Shown: positions 1-10,330 of the stretch, one piece after another | How positions within the stretch are numbered: the first letter of the stretch is position 1 | Layout of the letters: each line of letters opens with the position of its first letter | NCBI GenBank assembly: GCA_028564705.1 | Contig: JAPXFQ010001662.1 | Location: 2,106,001 to 2,170,000 of the forward strand | Origin: Apricaphanius iberus | Taxonomy: Eukaryota; Chordata; Actinopteri; Cyprinodontiformes; Aphaniidae | DNA: 64,000 nucleotides | Reading direction: 5' to 3' | Program-made: the position numbers and the translations under genes | Notes under the pieces: generated by a model | The model's database searches: none | Seen by the model: the letters and a program-made list of their open reading frames with translations, nothing else | Told to the model about the DNA's origin: nothing

Positions 1-471
1 CACCTGCCGTGAACATTTAGATTGAAAAGCCCATGAAAATTGGTTTTGAAGATTCTAACCATGGATTCGATTTATGTTTGTACTTTGACTGGGCCATTCT
101 AACATTAAATGCTTTGATTTTTTCTAGTATATTTAAGGTTGCTGTCCTACTGCAAGATTACCCTGTATTTATTTCTATCCAGCTTCCCATTAACTCTTAC
201 CAGTCTCTTTGTCCCTGCTGAAGAAAAATCCCCACATCATGACACTGCCACTTCTCAGCATAGGGACTGTGTGTTCAAGCTAAAGTATCAGCGTAAAGGT
301 CGTGAATAACAATCCTACACTGACTTTCATCTCTTCCACTTAAACATCATGCACTTATTTGCGTTTTTCACACAAAATCCCCTAAACACTAAAGTTTGGG
401 GTTGTAACAGACAAATACATTAAAGCACTTCTCCTGCAACAAGGAACTGTTCACCATCTGTTCTTACTTAC
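1..471. other. dus3l intron, cut by the window edge
   Basis: AT-rich DNA with no exon, repeat or RNA that I recognise. It must be intronic because the next expected dus3l exon is not here. Confidence 0.6.
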
Positions 472-513
472 AGTTGTTAGAGGAGCGAGATAGAGCTTGT
501 CCTGGAAATCCAC
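472..513 (-). CDS. dus3l: dus3l exon 6, start of the catalytic barrel
   Basis: A 42-nt exon encoding VDFQDKLYLAPLTT, the first beta strand of the dihydrouridine synthase TIM barrel (KLYLAPLTT in relatives). The acceptor is ATGTTCAAG and the donor ACT|GTAAGT. The following exon, expected to begin CGNLPFR, is not found in positions 1-471, so it must lie outside the window. Confidence 0.85.
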
Positions 514-3361
514 CTTGAACATAGAGGCAAAACAAAAAAACTTTAAGCCACCCAACTTTGCAGAACTTTTAAAAACGTTCTAAATATGTATTACTCTCTA
601 ATGGTTTCTTCTGGTTTTTACACGTTTTTTACAAGACTTTTGCTAATTTAACTAAAAGAAGAACTTTAGAGGAAAGAGATACTGTCAAAGACAATTTTCC
701 ATTTTATGTTTTATAGGCATTAAAGAAGTCTACGTCTACATGTACCTTTTTCTTTTCACAGGGCCGCAGTCTGATAACGTCGGCATCAGTTAGCGGACCT
801 ACGGTTTTCATGGGAGGTTGGATATCTGGGCAGGTTGGCAGCTAGTTATAGAACAAACATTTAGGTTGATACAAAGAGAAAAAGAATCATGACAGGAGGA
901 AGTTAATCGTATACGGTTGTACAGATTCTTCAGCAGGAACGTGCTCCTTCTCTTCTTTTGGGTCTGCAGATACCTCCGCTTTACAAACATCACCTGAACA
1001 CACATAAAAAAAAAGAACAATTGTTTAAACAAACCATTTAAATTAGACTTTTTTAACACCTTTGGAGAAACCCATATTGTAAAGTTGATGCAAAATTACA
1101 TTGGCTTTTTGCAGTTTTGCAAACTGTCCTTTAATCCTCAGTAAATCAACGGTACAGATTTTGTATAGGGCTAATAGTAAAATATTATTGGTAAACACCC
1201 AGAAACAATTTATAAAGAGAGAAAGTCAGTACAATCTAAAAAGGAACAGGTGTGTTTACTGAACCAAAGTCATGGAACGGACAATCTCTGTAAAACAACC
1301 AAATTTGCAGAATCTATGCAGCGAAACAGGTGTTTTCACAGAGAAAGTAAAATTCCAACAATAAAAGTGGTTTGAGGTGCTAAAAGCAGAGCAGCTTTGA
1401 GAAGGGAAGAGGGTGTGTTTGTAATTCTACCAGAGTTAAGCAGCTCTCTCTGCAGGGGTGGTGCAGAAACCTATAGCACTTCCTTGCTTTCACTTAGTGA
1501 TAGGGATGTAAGAAAATATCGATATGCCAATATATCACGATATCTTATGTCATGATATTATATCGACATTCAAAAGCAAAGAATCTATTTTTTTATTTTT
1601 TAAGATTTTTGATGAAATTCTGACACCACAATCATTTTGGCAGAAAAATTCAAAGTAGGACTGGTAGTTAGTGGCTTTTTACCTCCTTCGTTCCAGTCAA
1701 TCAACTAAAATGCTACTTATGATTCAGCTATGCTTGATTTGCTGATATTGGCATTTCATTAAGTTGTCTCGTAAGTTATATCGTGGGAGGGGCAGAAAAA
1801 GTGATCGAATAAAGACTTTGGTGACTTATATAACAAAAATGAATCTGTCACTCACCATTCCCCTGCTGTTCCTTTTTGTCTTTGTTGTTTGACAGCATTT
1901 TCAGGAACTCCTCTGACTTTTTGAAGGTAACAGAACGCTTTCGGAGACGATACTGTAGATCTTTACTCAAGCTGTTCTTCACCATAGTCCTGCCTTCGTA
2001 AGCTTCAACCAGGTCAGCATTCTCCATGGATTTAAAGTCAGCCGTAGTGTGCGCCTTAGCGAAGCGGCAAGCGAGCCCATATTCACACTTTCCAAATGTG
2101 TCATATAGGTAACAGCGTTCCCCGATGTCAGCAGGCTTGGAGGCCATGTACTCACCGACATCATGGTAGAAGCAGCATTTGTCTCCAAACTTACATTCAC
2201 TGTTCTAGAAAAAAAAAACATTCACAAGGATAAATGTTATACGGGTATCTGAACGTACTGTACGCAGTGTAGTGTTTTAAAATCCAGTAGAAGCCTTCTA
2301 CCTGAATGACAGACAAACACAGTCGCTTTTCTTCATACGTGGTGGGCTTTGTATGTGGCCTTGACTTATTCTGACCCCGAAATCTTTTCTTATCGGGTTT
2401 CTCTGCCGTCTTCACATCTTCAGGGTCCAGTTTGGGTTTTTTAGATTCGGGTTCTTCCACAGAGGGATTCTTGTTATCTAGTTGTTCCTCATTTTCAGTG
2501 GCCTTCTCCGTTTTGGAGCCTCGCCACTCTGAATCCAGAAAGCCATGAAATGTATCTTTGGTGGTGAGGAATCTGCAAAAATAGAAAAAAGAAAAAAAAA
2601 TTAAATACATTTATACAGATCCCAAAGCAGGATAAAAAATAAAAAAACATCTGGAATACAGAAAGAATATTTTTATTTTTAAAAAGATAAAACAATTGTA
2701 TACCTTTATGCATTTATGTGTAACTATGGGTTGCTTTTTAACTGACAATCACAATAATTTATGAAGATTATATTCTAAACTGGATTAATGTACATTTTCC
2801 AGGTAAAAACATTATACTTTTTTAGATTTAGTTTCTGGAGTTTTAAGTCATTTTGCCCACGAAGCTTTAAAAATAAAAACACACACACAAAAAAACTCAA
2901 TTTAGCAAGAAAAAAAAAGCAAAATAAAAACAATAGTCAGCTAAATTAAACTTAAAAGAGCCTCTGGTTGGAAAATCACTGACGACAACTCAACAGTGAC
3001 CGTGCAAATTACCCATGAAGCATAGGTAGATGATAAGAACTAATTTGACAAAAGTTTTTTTATTTTTTTTATTCGCTGTTTTGTTGGCTTCAGCAGACAA
3101 AGGCAGCGTAGTCTTTTAGTGCCCTCAGGGGCATGCAGCAACTTAGAAAAATATGCGATCTGCTCACTAAAGCTCCAAATGATGCAGCTAAACCAATGAA
3201 CATGAGAAGCAGGAGGATACAGGAGGCTTCATCCTAACAGTACAGCTGCTCCCCCAATGTCCAGTGTTAATGACTGTTACTTACTCTTGTTTGATGGCAG
3301 ATTCACCTTTTACAGCTCCAGGTGTTGCTCTGCCTGTGGTGTCTTCTGATAATGCTTCCAT
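472..3361 (-). CDS. dus3l: dus3l, tRNA-dihydrouridine synthase 3-like, 5' part (5 coding exons)
   Basis: The family reduces uridine to dihydrouridine in RNA with FMN and NADPH. Joined minus-strand exons are 3285-3361, 2302-2572, 1856-2204, 923-993, 746-841 and then 472-513 (the first of these holds the ATG). The protein starts MEALSEDTT and continues with an LTTKDTFHGFL block, an acidic and lysine-rich linker, RGQNKSRPHTKPT, two CCCH zinc fingers, and then GPLTDADVIRLRPCEKK and DKLYLAPLTT, the start of the catalytic TIM barrel. This order matches vertebrate DUS3L. The remaining barrel and the RNA-binding part would lie left of position 1, so the gene is partial here. Splice sites are GT-AG and phases agree, except that the 923/841 junction is less certain. 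The upstream neighbour mterf1 lies on the same strand with a 4-kb gap, so the two are separate units. Confidence 0.9.
746..841 (-). CDS. dus3l: dus3l exon 5
   Basis: It encodes LPTCPDIQPPMKTVGPLTDA then DVIRLRPCEKKK. The GPLTD-x-DV-x-RLRP block is characteristic of DUS3L just before the catalytic barrel. The acceptor is ATAACTAG, giving an intron of only 81 bases upstream; the donor is AAG|GTACAT. Length is 96 nt, phase 0 at both ends. Confidence 0.8.
923..993 (-). CDS. dus3l: dus3l exon 4, variable linker
   Basis: The acceptor is TGTGTTCAG. It encodes GDVCKAEVSADPKEEKEHV and then PAEES. This acidic linker between fingers and barrel is poorly conserved in the family, so support comes from the splice sites and frame. 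The 3' end is tentative: I chose TCT|GTACAA because it leaves phase 0, which the next exon needs. GTATAC eight bases on would break the frame. Confidence 0.6.
994..1855. other. dus3l intron 3 with an hAT-like MITE
   Basis: Intron between exons 3 and 4. Apart from the hAT-like element beginning at 1501, no recognisable feature. Confidence 0.7.
1501..1790 (-). mobile_element. hAT-like nonautonomous element, possibly truncated
   Basis: Begins TAGGGATGTAAGAAAATATC, a hAT-type terminal sequence, and continues with CGATAT-rich subterminal repeats. It is an inverted copy of the element at 42660-43047: both share CCAATATAT-GCGATAT blocks and a GTAGTTAGTGGCT stretch. The far end is not clear, so the right limit is approximate. 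Confidence 0.6.
1856..2204 (-). CDS. dus3l: dus3l exon 3, CCCH zinc fingers
   Basis: It completes finger 1 (C-x8-C-x5-C-x3-H, ending CKFGDKCCFYH) and encodes finger 2 (RCYLYDTFGKCEYGLACRF then AKAH; C-x8-C-x5-C-x5-H). Both fingers keep all zinc ligands. A basic helix follows (LSKDLQYRLRKRSVTFKKS), matching the family. The acceptor is TTTTTTCTAG and the donor G|GTGAGT. Two CCCH fingers upstream of the catalytic barrel separate DUS3L from other dihydrouridine synthases. Confidence 0.92.
2302..2572 (-). CDS. dus3l: dus3l exon 2
   Basis: The acceptor is TTTTTGCAG and the donor CAG|GTAGAA. It encodes EFLTTKDTFHGFLDSEWRG, then a charged linker (NEEQLDNKNPSVEEPESKK), then RGQNKSRPHTKPTTYEEKR, and ends LCLSVIQ. 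The cysteine in LCLSVIQ is the first ligand of zinc finger 1, so an intron interrupts the finger. Length is 271 nt and closes the frame exactly (phase 2 in, phase 0 out). Confidence 0.9.
2573..3284. other. dus3l intron 1
   Basis: AT-rich intron with short A-runs and T-runs; no repeat family or hidden exon recognised. Confidence 0.7.
3285..3361 (-). CDS. dus3l: dus3l first coding exon
   Basis: It encodes MEALSEDTTGRATPGAVKG followed by ESAIKQ and two bases of the next codon. The donor on the minus strand is A|GTAAGT. The residues just before the junction fit the vertebrate DUS3L N-terminus (an IKQ/IKR block followed by LTTK). The start is the first ATG in a good context, but an upstream in-frame start in another exon is not excluded. 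Confidence 0.8.
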
Positions 3362-4450
3362 GATGCAGTCAAAGACTTACTTCCTATCCTTGCTCTGAAA
3401 CAGATCAACAGTTGGAGAACATAAAAGCACTGTAAAAAAATAAAATAAAAAGCTGCGCAGTAAGTAGATGTAATAATTATAAATTTGCTTTTAATTGTAT
3501 GCACATTTTTCACTCTAAGCCGAGTTTTAATGCAACATTTATACGTACTGGTCCTCTGATTGCGTGTTTTTAGACACGTCTGATTAATCCACACTGTACT
3601 AGCTATCATGGGGGATGTGATATTGAGGATTTGTCTTTAACACGTTTAACTGCCAACACTTGTTTAGAAGCAAAACGTCCCTCTGTAATAACACACTGCA
3701 GGAACTTCATGCGTAAAATTGTTTAGCTAAAAAAAAAGTCCCCAAACCCTCTCTCACTAACCTGTTTCTTTATGAAGTTGATTAAACAGCTACAGGAACA
3801 TGATCCACACCAGCACCAGTTAACTCAAAGCTCTGCTAACAACGAAAGCTAGGTGTTTATTTAATGATCAATAACTGCTTATGCTCCTCTCGCTAGAAGC
3901 TACAACTGCTGTCTCTGAATACAAACGTGCTAAAGTTATTTCAGTCTCATGCAGACAGCCAGACAGTGCACAGCTGCGTGTGGTGACCGATGTGCAGCAG
4001 TCTAATGATCCCCCCAGAACAGACTTTTAACTATTGGTTCCGCATGTGGACTTCGGAATTAGAAAAAATGTATGAGGAAAATTCTTCGGTACTTTTCGCA
4101 AAACATACGATAAGGCAAACACATCTAACCGCACAGTAAATAAAGATAAAATGTGATGAACAGATTGATGAGTGAAGGTGATAATCAGTGCAAATAGAAC
4201 CGGTGCTGAGAGCACAACTTGGCAGGTGGTTTATACTTCTCTGTCAGCAAGTTTGCACCCAGACTCAGACATATTAGTGATTCCCCCACATTACTTTTTA
4301 AGGCGGGCCTACCATTTCAATGTCATTTCTGGTTAACTAAAGTTTCTTTCTTTTCAGCTTTTAAAAACATTCCCCCTCGTGGACTGACAGAAAGTACGTT
4401 TTGATTGAGCTGTAAAGCTAGAATTGCAGCTCACTGAAAACTCTTATGCA
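3362..4450. other. dus3l upstream region
   Basis: Contains the 5' UTR and promoter of dus3l on the minus strand. I could not fix the transcription start. No TATA box in a convincing position and no repeat recognised. Confidence 0.4.
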
Positions 4451-4510
4451 GTGATTCCCAACCAGGGGTACATATACCCCTAGTGGTATGTGAGCACATT
4501 ACAGGGGTTA
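4447..4510. mobile_element. hAT-like terminal fragment
   Basis: The stretch CAGTGATTCCCAACCAGGGG followed by a TACCCCTAGTGG block is typical of the ends of a common vertebrate hAT-like family. Only this end is visible. Confidence 0.4.
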
Positions 4511-4639
4511 CATTCAAAGACTTATTTAATTTCCCAGGTTATGGATTTAAGGCATTTGACAGTACTTGTTGGCCCTGGTAAAAAACAAAATCAGGCTGGG
4601 ATGTGGTATACTTAATAAACACCCAAATTAAAAATAAAC

Positions 4640-4805
4640 CCAGCAAATCATCTCGATTGGGTTCAGGTCCGGTGACATTGGAGGCCAGGTTATTTACACT
4701 TTTTTGTAAAATTACTACACAATTTCATATGTGTTCATTCATATTTTTGATGCCTTCAGTGTGAATCTACAATGTCAATAGTCATGAAAATAAAGAAAAC
4801 ACACA
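4640..4805 (-). mobile_element. Tc1-like transposon 3' remnant
   Basis: Contains GATTGGGTTCAGGTCCGGTG followed by GGAGGCCAGG, the reverse complement of the DDE-domain stretch of Tc1-like transposases, then an AT-rich end with a CATATGTGTTCATTCATATT block known from fish Tc1 ends. Heavily decayed; no ORF. Confidence 0.55.
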
Positions 4806-4824
4806 ACAAACTTTTGGTCTCTAC

Positions 4825-4940
<116 letters not shown>

Positions 4941-4990
4941 TTTTTTTTCCTGGTTCAAAATATTTTGTTGTTTAAAGAAATAATTTTAAT

Positions 4991-5060
4991 TAGGGATGCA
5001 CCAATACTGGTAATGGGGCCAATACCATTCGAATGTACTCATATTCAGCACTGTTTTCAA
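4991..5060 (+). mobile_element. hAT-like end fragment, third copy of the 9003/22971 family
   Basis: TAGGGATGCACCAATACTGG and the following GGGGCCAATAC block match the 5' ends of the elements at 9003 and 22971. Similarity fades after about 70 bases. Confidence 0.6.
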
Positions 5061-6002
5061 AAGTTACAACTCATGTTCATTTTCTAATTATCAGGCTGGT
5101 TGCAGTTCACTGTTGTCTGCTGCTTATTTTAAACTTTAAATCTGAGCTATGACCAAAAAAAATAATATTTGTTTTGTTTTGAGCCCACGCTCTGTCAGAC
5201 TGTGATGGAGAGAACAGATGGGGCTGAATGACTTCATTGGATCATTAGCCAATGTCACATGAGAAAAGATAGATCAGTTGATAATATTCTTCTGCTTAAA
5301 CTACAACGGCGCCGGACTGGCCCAAAAAGTTGCATCGGCCCACCGACCCTCCTACTCCAGTCCTCAACAGCCACTGTCCTGTAGCTGTTAGATACATCCC
5401 TTCCTCAGCACCCCTGAAATCAAATGAATGGCCCTTCTTACAGTCCTGCACCTAATTTGATGGCATGAATAAGGAGGTGATTTAAACATTTCACTCAGCT
5501 TGTGTTGTTACAGTGACTCATGTAAAAGTTAGTAGCTCTTCTTGTCCGCCACCTTGTCGGCAGCAGGGTACTGGGGATATTGCACAAAAATAAGTATGTA
5601 CACGTTCTACAAGTTGCAATAATCACCCAAAACCTTTGGGGGAAAAAGTTACTTCTCCTTGAATAATCTGATACAGTGAATCTGTGAGATTTTTCTCACC
5701 CAAGATTTTTAAAGTGGAGGTTGCTTATGACCTTCTGGGGGTACTTGGACATACATTTCCAAACCAAAGACATTATTAGACGGAACAATAGGGTTTTAAT
5801 CTTTAAGTTTGTGTAAAACTCCAGAAGAAAAATCAACATTTTTATTTCTTGTAAATGTCCTGCTGGTTTAGGGTAAGTCATTGAAACAGGATATTACAGG
5901 TTTTGTTCTAATACTATACAGAAATTGAGATGTTTTGTCCGTACTAGTGGATACTTGAAAAAGACAACTTCATTTGGCTTACAATTGTTTCTACAAACAA
6001 AT
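5060..6002. other. Intergenic DNA
   Basis: Between dus3l and mterf1. Nothing coding seen. GCGCCGGACTGGCCC-type text near 5310 resembles common fish repeat debris but could not be assigned. Confidence 0.4.
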
Positions 6003-6664
6003 TTAAAGTGCAACTCTCCCCAAAACTCACTTTTTTGCTGATTAACTCTATACATGGGTGTCTAAAGTGATGTGTACATGTATGGTTATTACTTTTGGTA
6101 TTTGATTTTAGTAAAAGTATTCAATTTGTACCAAACAACATTACTGGTGTTTAATCTTTTAGTTGAAAGCTTACACTGCACTGCACTTGAATTTGAATCA
6201 GGCTTTGCTACCAGGCTCAGCCTGGGTTTCTGACGACAGCGTCCTGCCGCTGTGGAGTATAAAAGACCCTTGGTTTCAGCCACAACTTTGTAGAGGGTGT
6301 GTGGCAATTCAGTAGCAATAAGCTCAAAACGATACGTCTCAGAGCTGCTCGCTGCTTCCTCCACAAAACCTTCCTTCCTCCGGTCTTCTTCTAAATGAGG
6401 TGGAAATATTTAACCTCTTAACTTCCTGCCTCTGAGGCAATGGAGCTTGCGTCGCTATTGCTTCTTTGCATCTTTTTGTCTGTCTGTGTGTGTCCCCCAC
6501 TCTGTCCCACTCTACAAACTGCAGGCAGTTTTGTCAGTTCACAGCGAAAATCATGCTCAGCTCTCCCGCTTCGTGTTCTGCAAGGCAACGCCTAATTTTG
6601 ACCTTTTTTTAAAATAGAATATGTTTCCGGATTTGACTCTATTAGGGGGTGAGTTACTCTTTAA
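6003..6664 (+). mobile_element. MITE with TTAAAG-type terminal inverted repeats
   Basis: The left end TTAAAGTGCAACTC (6003-6016) pairs with the right end GAGTTACTCTTTAA (6651-6664) at 12 of 14 positions. No transposase inside. Its internal part 6189-6300 recurs at 37867-37975 in the same orientation, which supports a dispersed family. Confidence 0.6.
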
Positions 6665-6783
6665 ACCACCTTTAGGAGTAAATTCTCAGTTGTACTTCAC
6701 GACTATCCAATAATCATCTATCCAATAATGCTCTATGTCTGATTATCCTTGCAGAATAATAAATGAGCTGGTGCACATTTCTA

Positions 6784-6905
6784 GCAGTCATTGGACAAGT
6801 GGTGGGGTACATCCAGTCCAGGTCGCCGGTCCATCACAGGGCAAAACAGGGCACAACCATGCACACACATTAACGCATAAAGACAATTTAGAAAGACGGT
6901 CTTGT
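6784..6905 (+). repeat. Dispersed teleost repeat A, fragment
   Basis: Contains CCAGTCCAGGTCGCCGGTCC, CATCACAGGGCA and ACAATTTAGAAAGAC blocks. Longer copies of the same family lie at 18655-18945 and 25150-25805. Confidence 0.6.
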
Positions 6906-7139
6906 TTCATTCATACATTTATGAGTTCATAAGATGCACATGAAGCTACAGGAATGATGGATTGCATTGAAATTAACTGATTCTTTGAGGGGCATTGACC
7001 TATCAAACATGGAAACCTCTCTATTACTTTCAGAAGTTACTGATATGGAGATTTAAAAAAACATACAAACCCTTTAACTTATGGCCTAAAGTAACAGATT
7101 ATTAACTGCCACTCTACTGAATACAAAAATGTAGCCACA

Positions 7140-7145
7140 TTTATT
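7140..7145 (-). terminator. Candidate mterf1 polyadenylation signal
   Basis: AATAAA on the minus strand about 250 bases after the mterf1 stop codon. It is the nearest clean hexamer I noticed; use is inferred. Confidence 0.4.
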
Positions 7146-7394
7146 AGTACTCTTGATGAAGACACACGTTTTCTATAAAATTTAAGTTTGGTCATTTAAG
7201 ACCCATGAGAGGATGGGTATTCTTTGTCTGATTAAACCTTTTTTTGTTCGTTTGTTCTGGTCATACATTTCAGATTTTAATTTAAAATTCTGTTCACTTC
7301 ATGCAGCCGTGCAATTGCACAAGGGTCCCAGGGCCCTACATCAAGAGAGAGCAGCATCCATTAATATCGTGTGTCACCGCAAAATCTGCTCCGT

Positions 7395-8546
7395 TCACTC
7401 CTCCATTATGGCAGAAAGTTTTTCTATCTTTGCCACAAATCGTTTCCGGCTACTATCCAAGATGTTGATCCCATTTTTCTTAAAGTCATAGCCAAGTCTC
7501 TTCAGATCCTTCAGCCGTTCTGTGATGTTCTGTGTGCTGTAATCTAAGACTTTGGGCTTCTCCAATATTTGCTCTATTGTTATACCTCCTTTAAAAAGAC
7601 AGTCCAGTTTGGAGTTCAGAGTAGACGCCCCGATGTAGAGAATCATGGGGTAGGTTTTTATCAGTTTCTTCATGTCATCTTTCCTGCAGCCTTGTAAAGA
7701 CATCTTCTGCTCAAGGTTTTTCAAGTTTTTCTTTAGATACTCATTGGATAGGTCCAAAATGTCTGCTCCGTGTCCCTGAAGCAGAGCAAGCAGTTCGGCA
7801 TCACTTAACTTCAGAGATGTTTTCAGGTTGTCAATGTTGGCCCTGACTCTTTTAGTGCTTGTGATGAGAATATACAGGTTTTTAGATATTACACTTTTAG
7901 CAAACTGTTCAGGATTATTTCCACCCAGCTCCAGACAGATATCCTCAAGAAACTTCACCATCTGTTTGTTGAGCTCCAGGCTGTTGGAAAACGTTCGCGG
8001 CGCTGTGGTCAGCAGCCGATGAAGATCTTTGGAGTTTAATCCCAATGAGATCAAAAAATCTATGTTCTTCTTCAAGTTCTGATTATCACTAGAACGGAAG
8101 AAAGACTCGGGCGAGCGGGCCAGGATGCTCACGATCTCGGCGTCTGTGTTGAAGACGTTTCTCCACAACTGCCAGCGCTGCTCCAAGTGTTCAACTGAAC
8201 GGGTGATGGCGCGGGGAAAACGGGACACGATGCTGCCTATAACTTTGTGGCTGGCGCCTTTGCCCTGCAGGAACTGAGCGAGGCCCATCTCGTTGGTGAA
8301 GGCCTTACGGAGCACGCCCGGCTGACGCTGGCGGGCCATCTCTATGTCCACTCCCAAGAGGTTTAGGTTCTCAAGTAGAGATATGTTCTCTGTGTCGGAT
8401 TGCAGATTTGCTCCATTACTGTCACTGCAAAGCCTCCAAGTGGGGCAGGTTGTTGGCAGGTGTAATGGAGTAAGCTTAAAGCTTTGCTGCAAAATGAGCG
8501 AACGGCGAACACTAATAAGAGCCCTTATCCCAGAAACGGCAGCCAT
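7395..8546 (-). CDS. mterf1: mterf1, mitochondrial transcription termination factor 1
   Basis: The protein binds mitochondrial DNA downstream of the rRNA genes and stops transcription there; it acts in the mitochondrial matrix. The open frame has 383 codons, close to the roughly 400 of mammals, and has no intron. The N-terminus (residues 1-45) is rich in R, S and L and poor in acids, as expected of a mitochondrial targeting peptide. Conserved blocks in order are LGVDIEMARQRQPGV (64-78), FPRAITRS (110-117), SPESFFRS (145-152) and APRTFSNSL (182-190), then TKRVRANI and GADILDLSNEY, all in mTERF-type helical repeats. These match MTERF1 rather than MTERF2-4. The start is the first ATG, in MAAVSGIRAL. 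akap9 lies divergently 12 kb away, the same neighbour as in tetrapods, which supports the assignment. Confidence 0.94.
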   Translation of the reverse strand: MAAVSGIRALISVRRSLILQQSFKLTPLHLPTTCPTWRLCSDSNGANLQSDTENISLLENLNLLGVDIEMARQRQPGVLRKAFTNEMGLAQFLQGKGASHKVIGSIVSRFPRAITRSVEHLEQRWQLWRNVFNTDAEIVSILARSPESFFRSSDNQNLKKNIDFLISLGLNSKDLHRLLTTAPRTFSNSLELNKQMVKFLEDICLELGGNNPEQFAKSVISKNLYILITSTKRVRANIDNLKTSLKLSDAELLALLQGHGADILDLSNEYLKKNLKNLEQKMSLQGCRKDDMKKLIKTYPMILYIGASTLNSKLDCLFKGGITIEQILEKPKVLDYSTQNITERLKDLKRLGYDFKKNGINILDSSRKRFVAKIEKLSAIMEE

Positions 8547-8568
8547 TTTTCCAAAGAAGACCAGAGAT
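8547..8568 (-). other. mterf1: mterf1 exon 2 5' UTR and acceptor
   Basis: A candidate 3' splice site TTTTAACTAG on the minus strand ends at 8569, 22 bases before the ATG. It would join the coding exon to a noncoding first exon near 10215. Confidence 0.45.
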
Positions 8569-8679
8569 CTAGTTAAAACAAAGAAAACAAAGTATGTTAT
8601 TATATTTTTTTAAGTCCTTTATTTTACCTAAAATTAAAATGTATCTCTGTACTGTACATGAACAGTCATTGTTGGCAAA

Positions 8680-9002
8680 TTATACTTTACATTCCATTCC
8701 AAATGTCTCAACTCTAGAACTTTTTCACCCTTCTGACACATTACAGCCTCAAACATAAATGTACTTGGGATAAAAAAAGTAATAAATCAACCAAACAGTT
8801 AAAAGCTTTGAATTGAAAGGAAAATAATACATGGATTAAAAAAAAACAATTAATGACACCTCTCCAAAAAGCAGACATCTTTAGAAGTCACCTAAATAGT
8901 CAACAGAGTAAACCTTTATTCTCATTATAAATCTAGCTGTTCTCCAACAGCCTCAAAAGTTCTACTTTCTAGAGAACATTGGAGATGAGACAGCGTTATG
9001 AA
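8680..9002 (+). mobile_element. Tc1-like transposon remnant, left part
   Basis: AGAACTTTTTCACCCTTCTG, then ACATTACAGCCTCAAACATAAATGTA, is the typical left region of a fish Tc1-like family; the later TAGAGAACATTGG is also family-like. The element is interrupted at 9003 by an hAT-like insertion and resumes at 9372. Confidence 0.6.
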
Positions 9003-9371
9003 TAGGGACGCACCGATACTGGTATTGGGTATCGGCCCCAATACTGCCTAATGCACTGGTATCGGCTACTGTTAACCAATACCATAAACCGATACTTAAG
9101 ATGTGGAAATGCAGCAATAATTTCACATAGAATATTGGCTTTTAACTTTTAAATTTAAGTTCTGTGGTCTTTTTTATTAATATTTTGTTTTTTATCTAAT
9201 TCACCATCATTTCTTGTAAAGAGCAGAGAAGAAAATTAAACCTGACTCCCAATTGATAGCACCTTCTTTGTGTGGTAGAAGTATCAGCATTGTTACTCGG
9301 TATCAGTAAGTACTCTGATCCAAGTATCAATATGGTATCAGTTATGAACAAAGTGGTATTGTTGCATCCCT
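9003..9371 (+). mobile_element. hAT-like nonautonomous element inside a Tc1 remnant
   Basis: Terminal inverted repeats TAGGGACGCACCGATAC (left) and GTATTGTTGCATCCCTA (right, 9355-9371). Flanked by 8-bp target duplications gttatgaa / gttgtgaa with one mismatch, the hAT signature. Length 369 bp, no ORF. Confidence 0.8.
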
Positions 9372-9700
9372 AGTTGTGAAGATTAAGGAACACACCAGAC
9401 AGGTTAAGCAGAAAGTTTTTACATTCCAGGCTTAAAAAGTACACAAATACAACAAACTAAAGCAAGTCGTAGTTTTCCTCCTAAACTGACAACTCGAGCA
9501 TAGAGTGACAAGAAGAAAGCCTTTGTTGGAAGGCCATAAGAAATGTTTTGGAGATGCCATTTAGAAAGCAATAAAGACGTAGAAAAAAAACAATCAGGTC
9601 AGAAAAGACCCAAATTAAATATTTGGCCTTCTCCATCGAGATGTATGAAAATGGTAAAGATATTCCCTTAAAGACTCCTGCAGAAGTTCAAGAGGTATAA
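9372..9700 (+). mobile_element. Tc1-like transposon remnant, right part
   Basis: GTGAAGATTAAGGAACACAC then CAGACAGGTTAAGCAG is the start of the Tc1-like transposase coding region (reading roughly MKTKEHTRQ in intact relatives). Frameshifts and substitutions have destroyed the frame. The outer limit is approximate. Confidence 0.6.
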
Positions 9701-10214
9701 ATATGTTTCAAAACGCTTTAAATGTGTAGCTATTTATTAATCCAACTAAATATAAATTTACATTACCCGAATCATTGAAAAAACAAAACATATTTTGTCT
9801 TTTATTTTTGACAACAAAGGATAAAATAAATATATGCGCAACAACTACATGAGCTGAATGTTGATGTCATAATATTAATTATTATTTTAAAGTATTAGAC
9901 AAGTTTAATTTAGGGAGCCTTCTAACTTTACCTTGAAGTGTCCTACACCTACCCAATAAAATGGGAATGAATGAATCAAGAGAAGCAAAACGATCTTATC
10001 TCTGGTTACATTGCTACTTCAGTCCTTATTCAAAAGTGTACATTTCAAACGTGGTAAAAGTAAAAGTCAACCTAAAAATATTATCATCGGCTTGTTGTTG
10101 GCATGATTTTCATCAACCTGGCTTATTTCAACCTAGTCGATATTGTGGAAAATGTCCTATTTAACTATAATTTAATACTTAACAGATCACTTTTAATGTT
10201 AAAAACAAACATAC

Positions 10215-10330
10215 CATATTCTCAGGTACACTTTTGAGCGCCTCAGCGGAAGCGATAACTCGAAGGAAATCACGCGAGATTTAGGATTTGACAAGCGAAT
10301 GTCAGAGCTACCGCCACTTAGCGTGTCGGA
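10215..10330 (-). promoter_or_regulatory. Putative mterf1 noncoding first exon and promoter
   Basis: On the minus strand AATATG|GTATGT is a good donor at 10215. Just upstream is CpG-containing, less AT-rich DNA, including TCTCGCG (10273-10279), half of the TCTCGCGAGA promoter motif common at housekeeping genes. The pairing with the 8569 acceptor is inferred. Confidence 0.4.
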
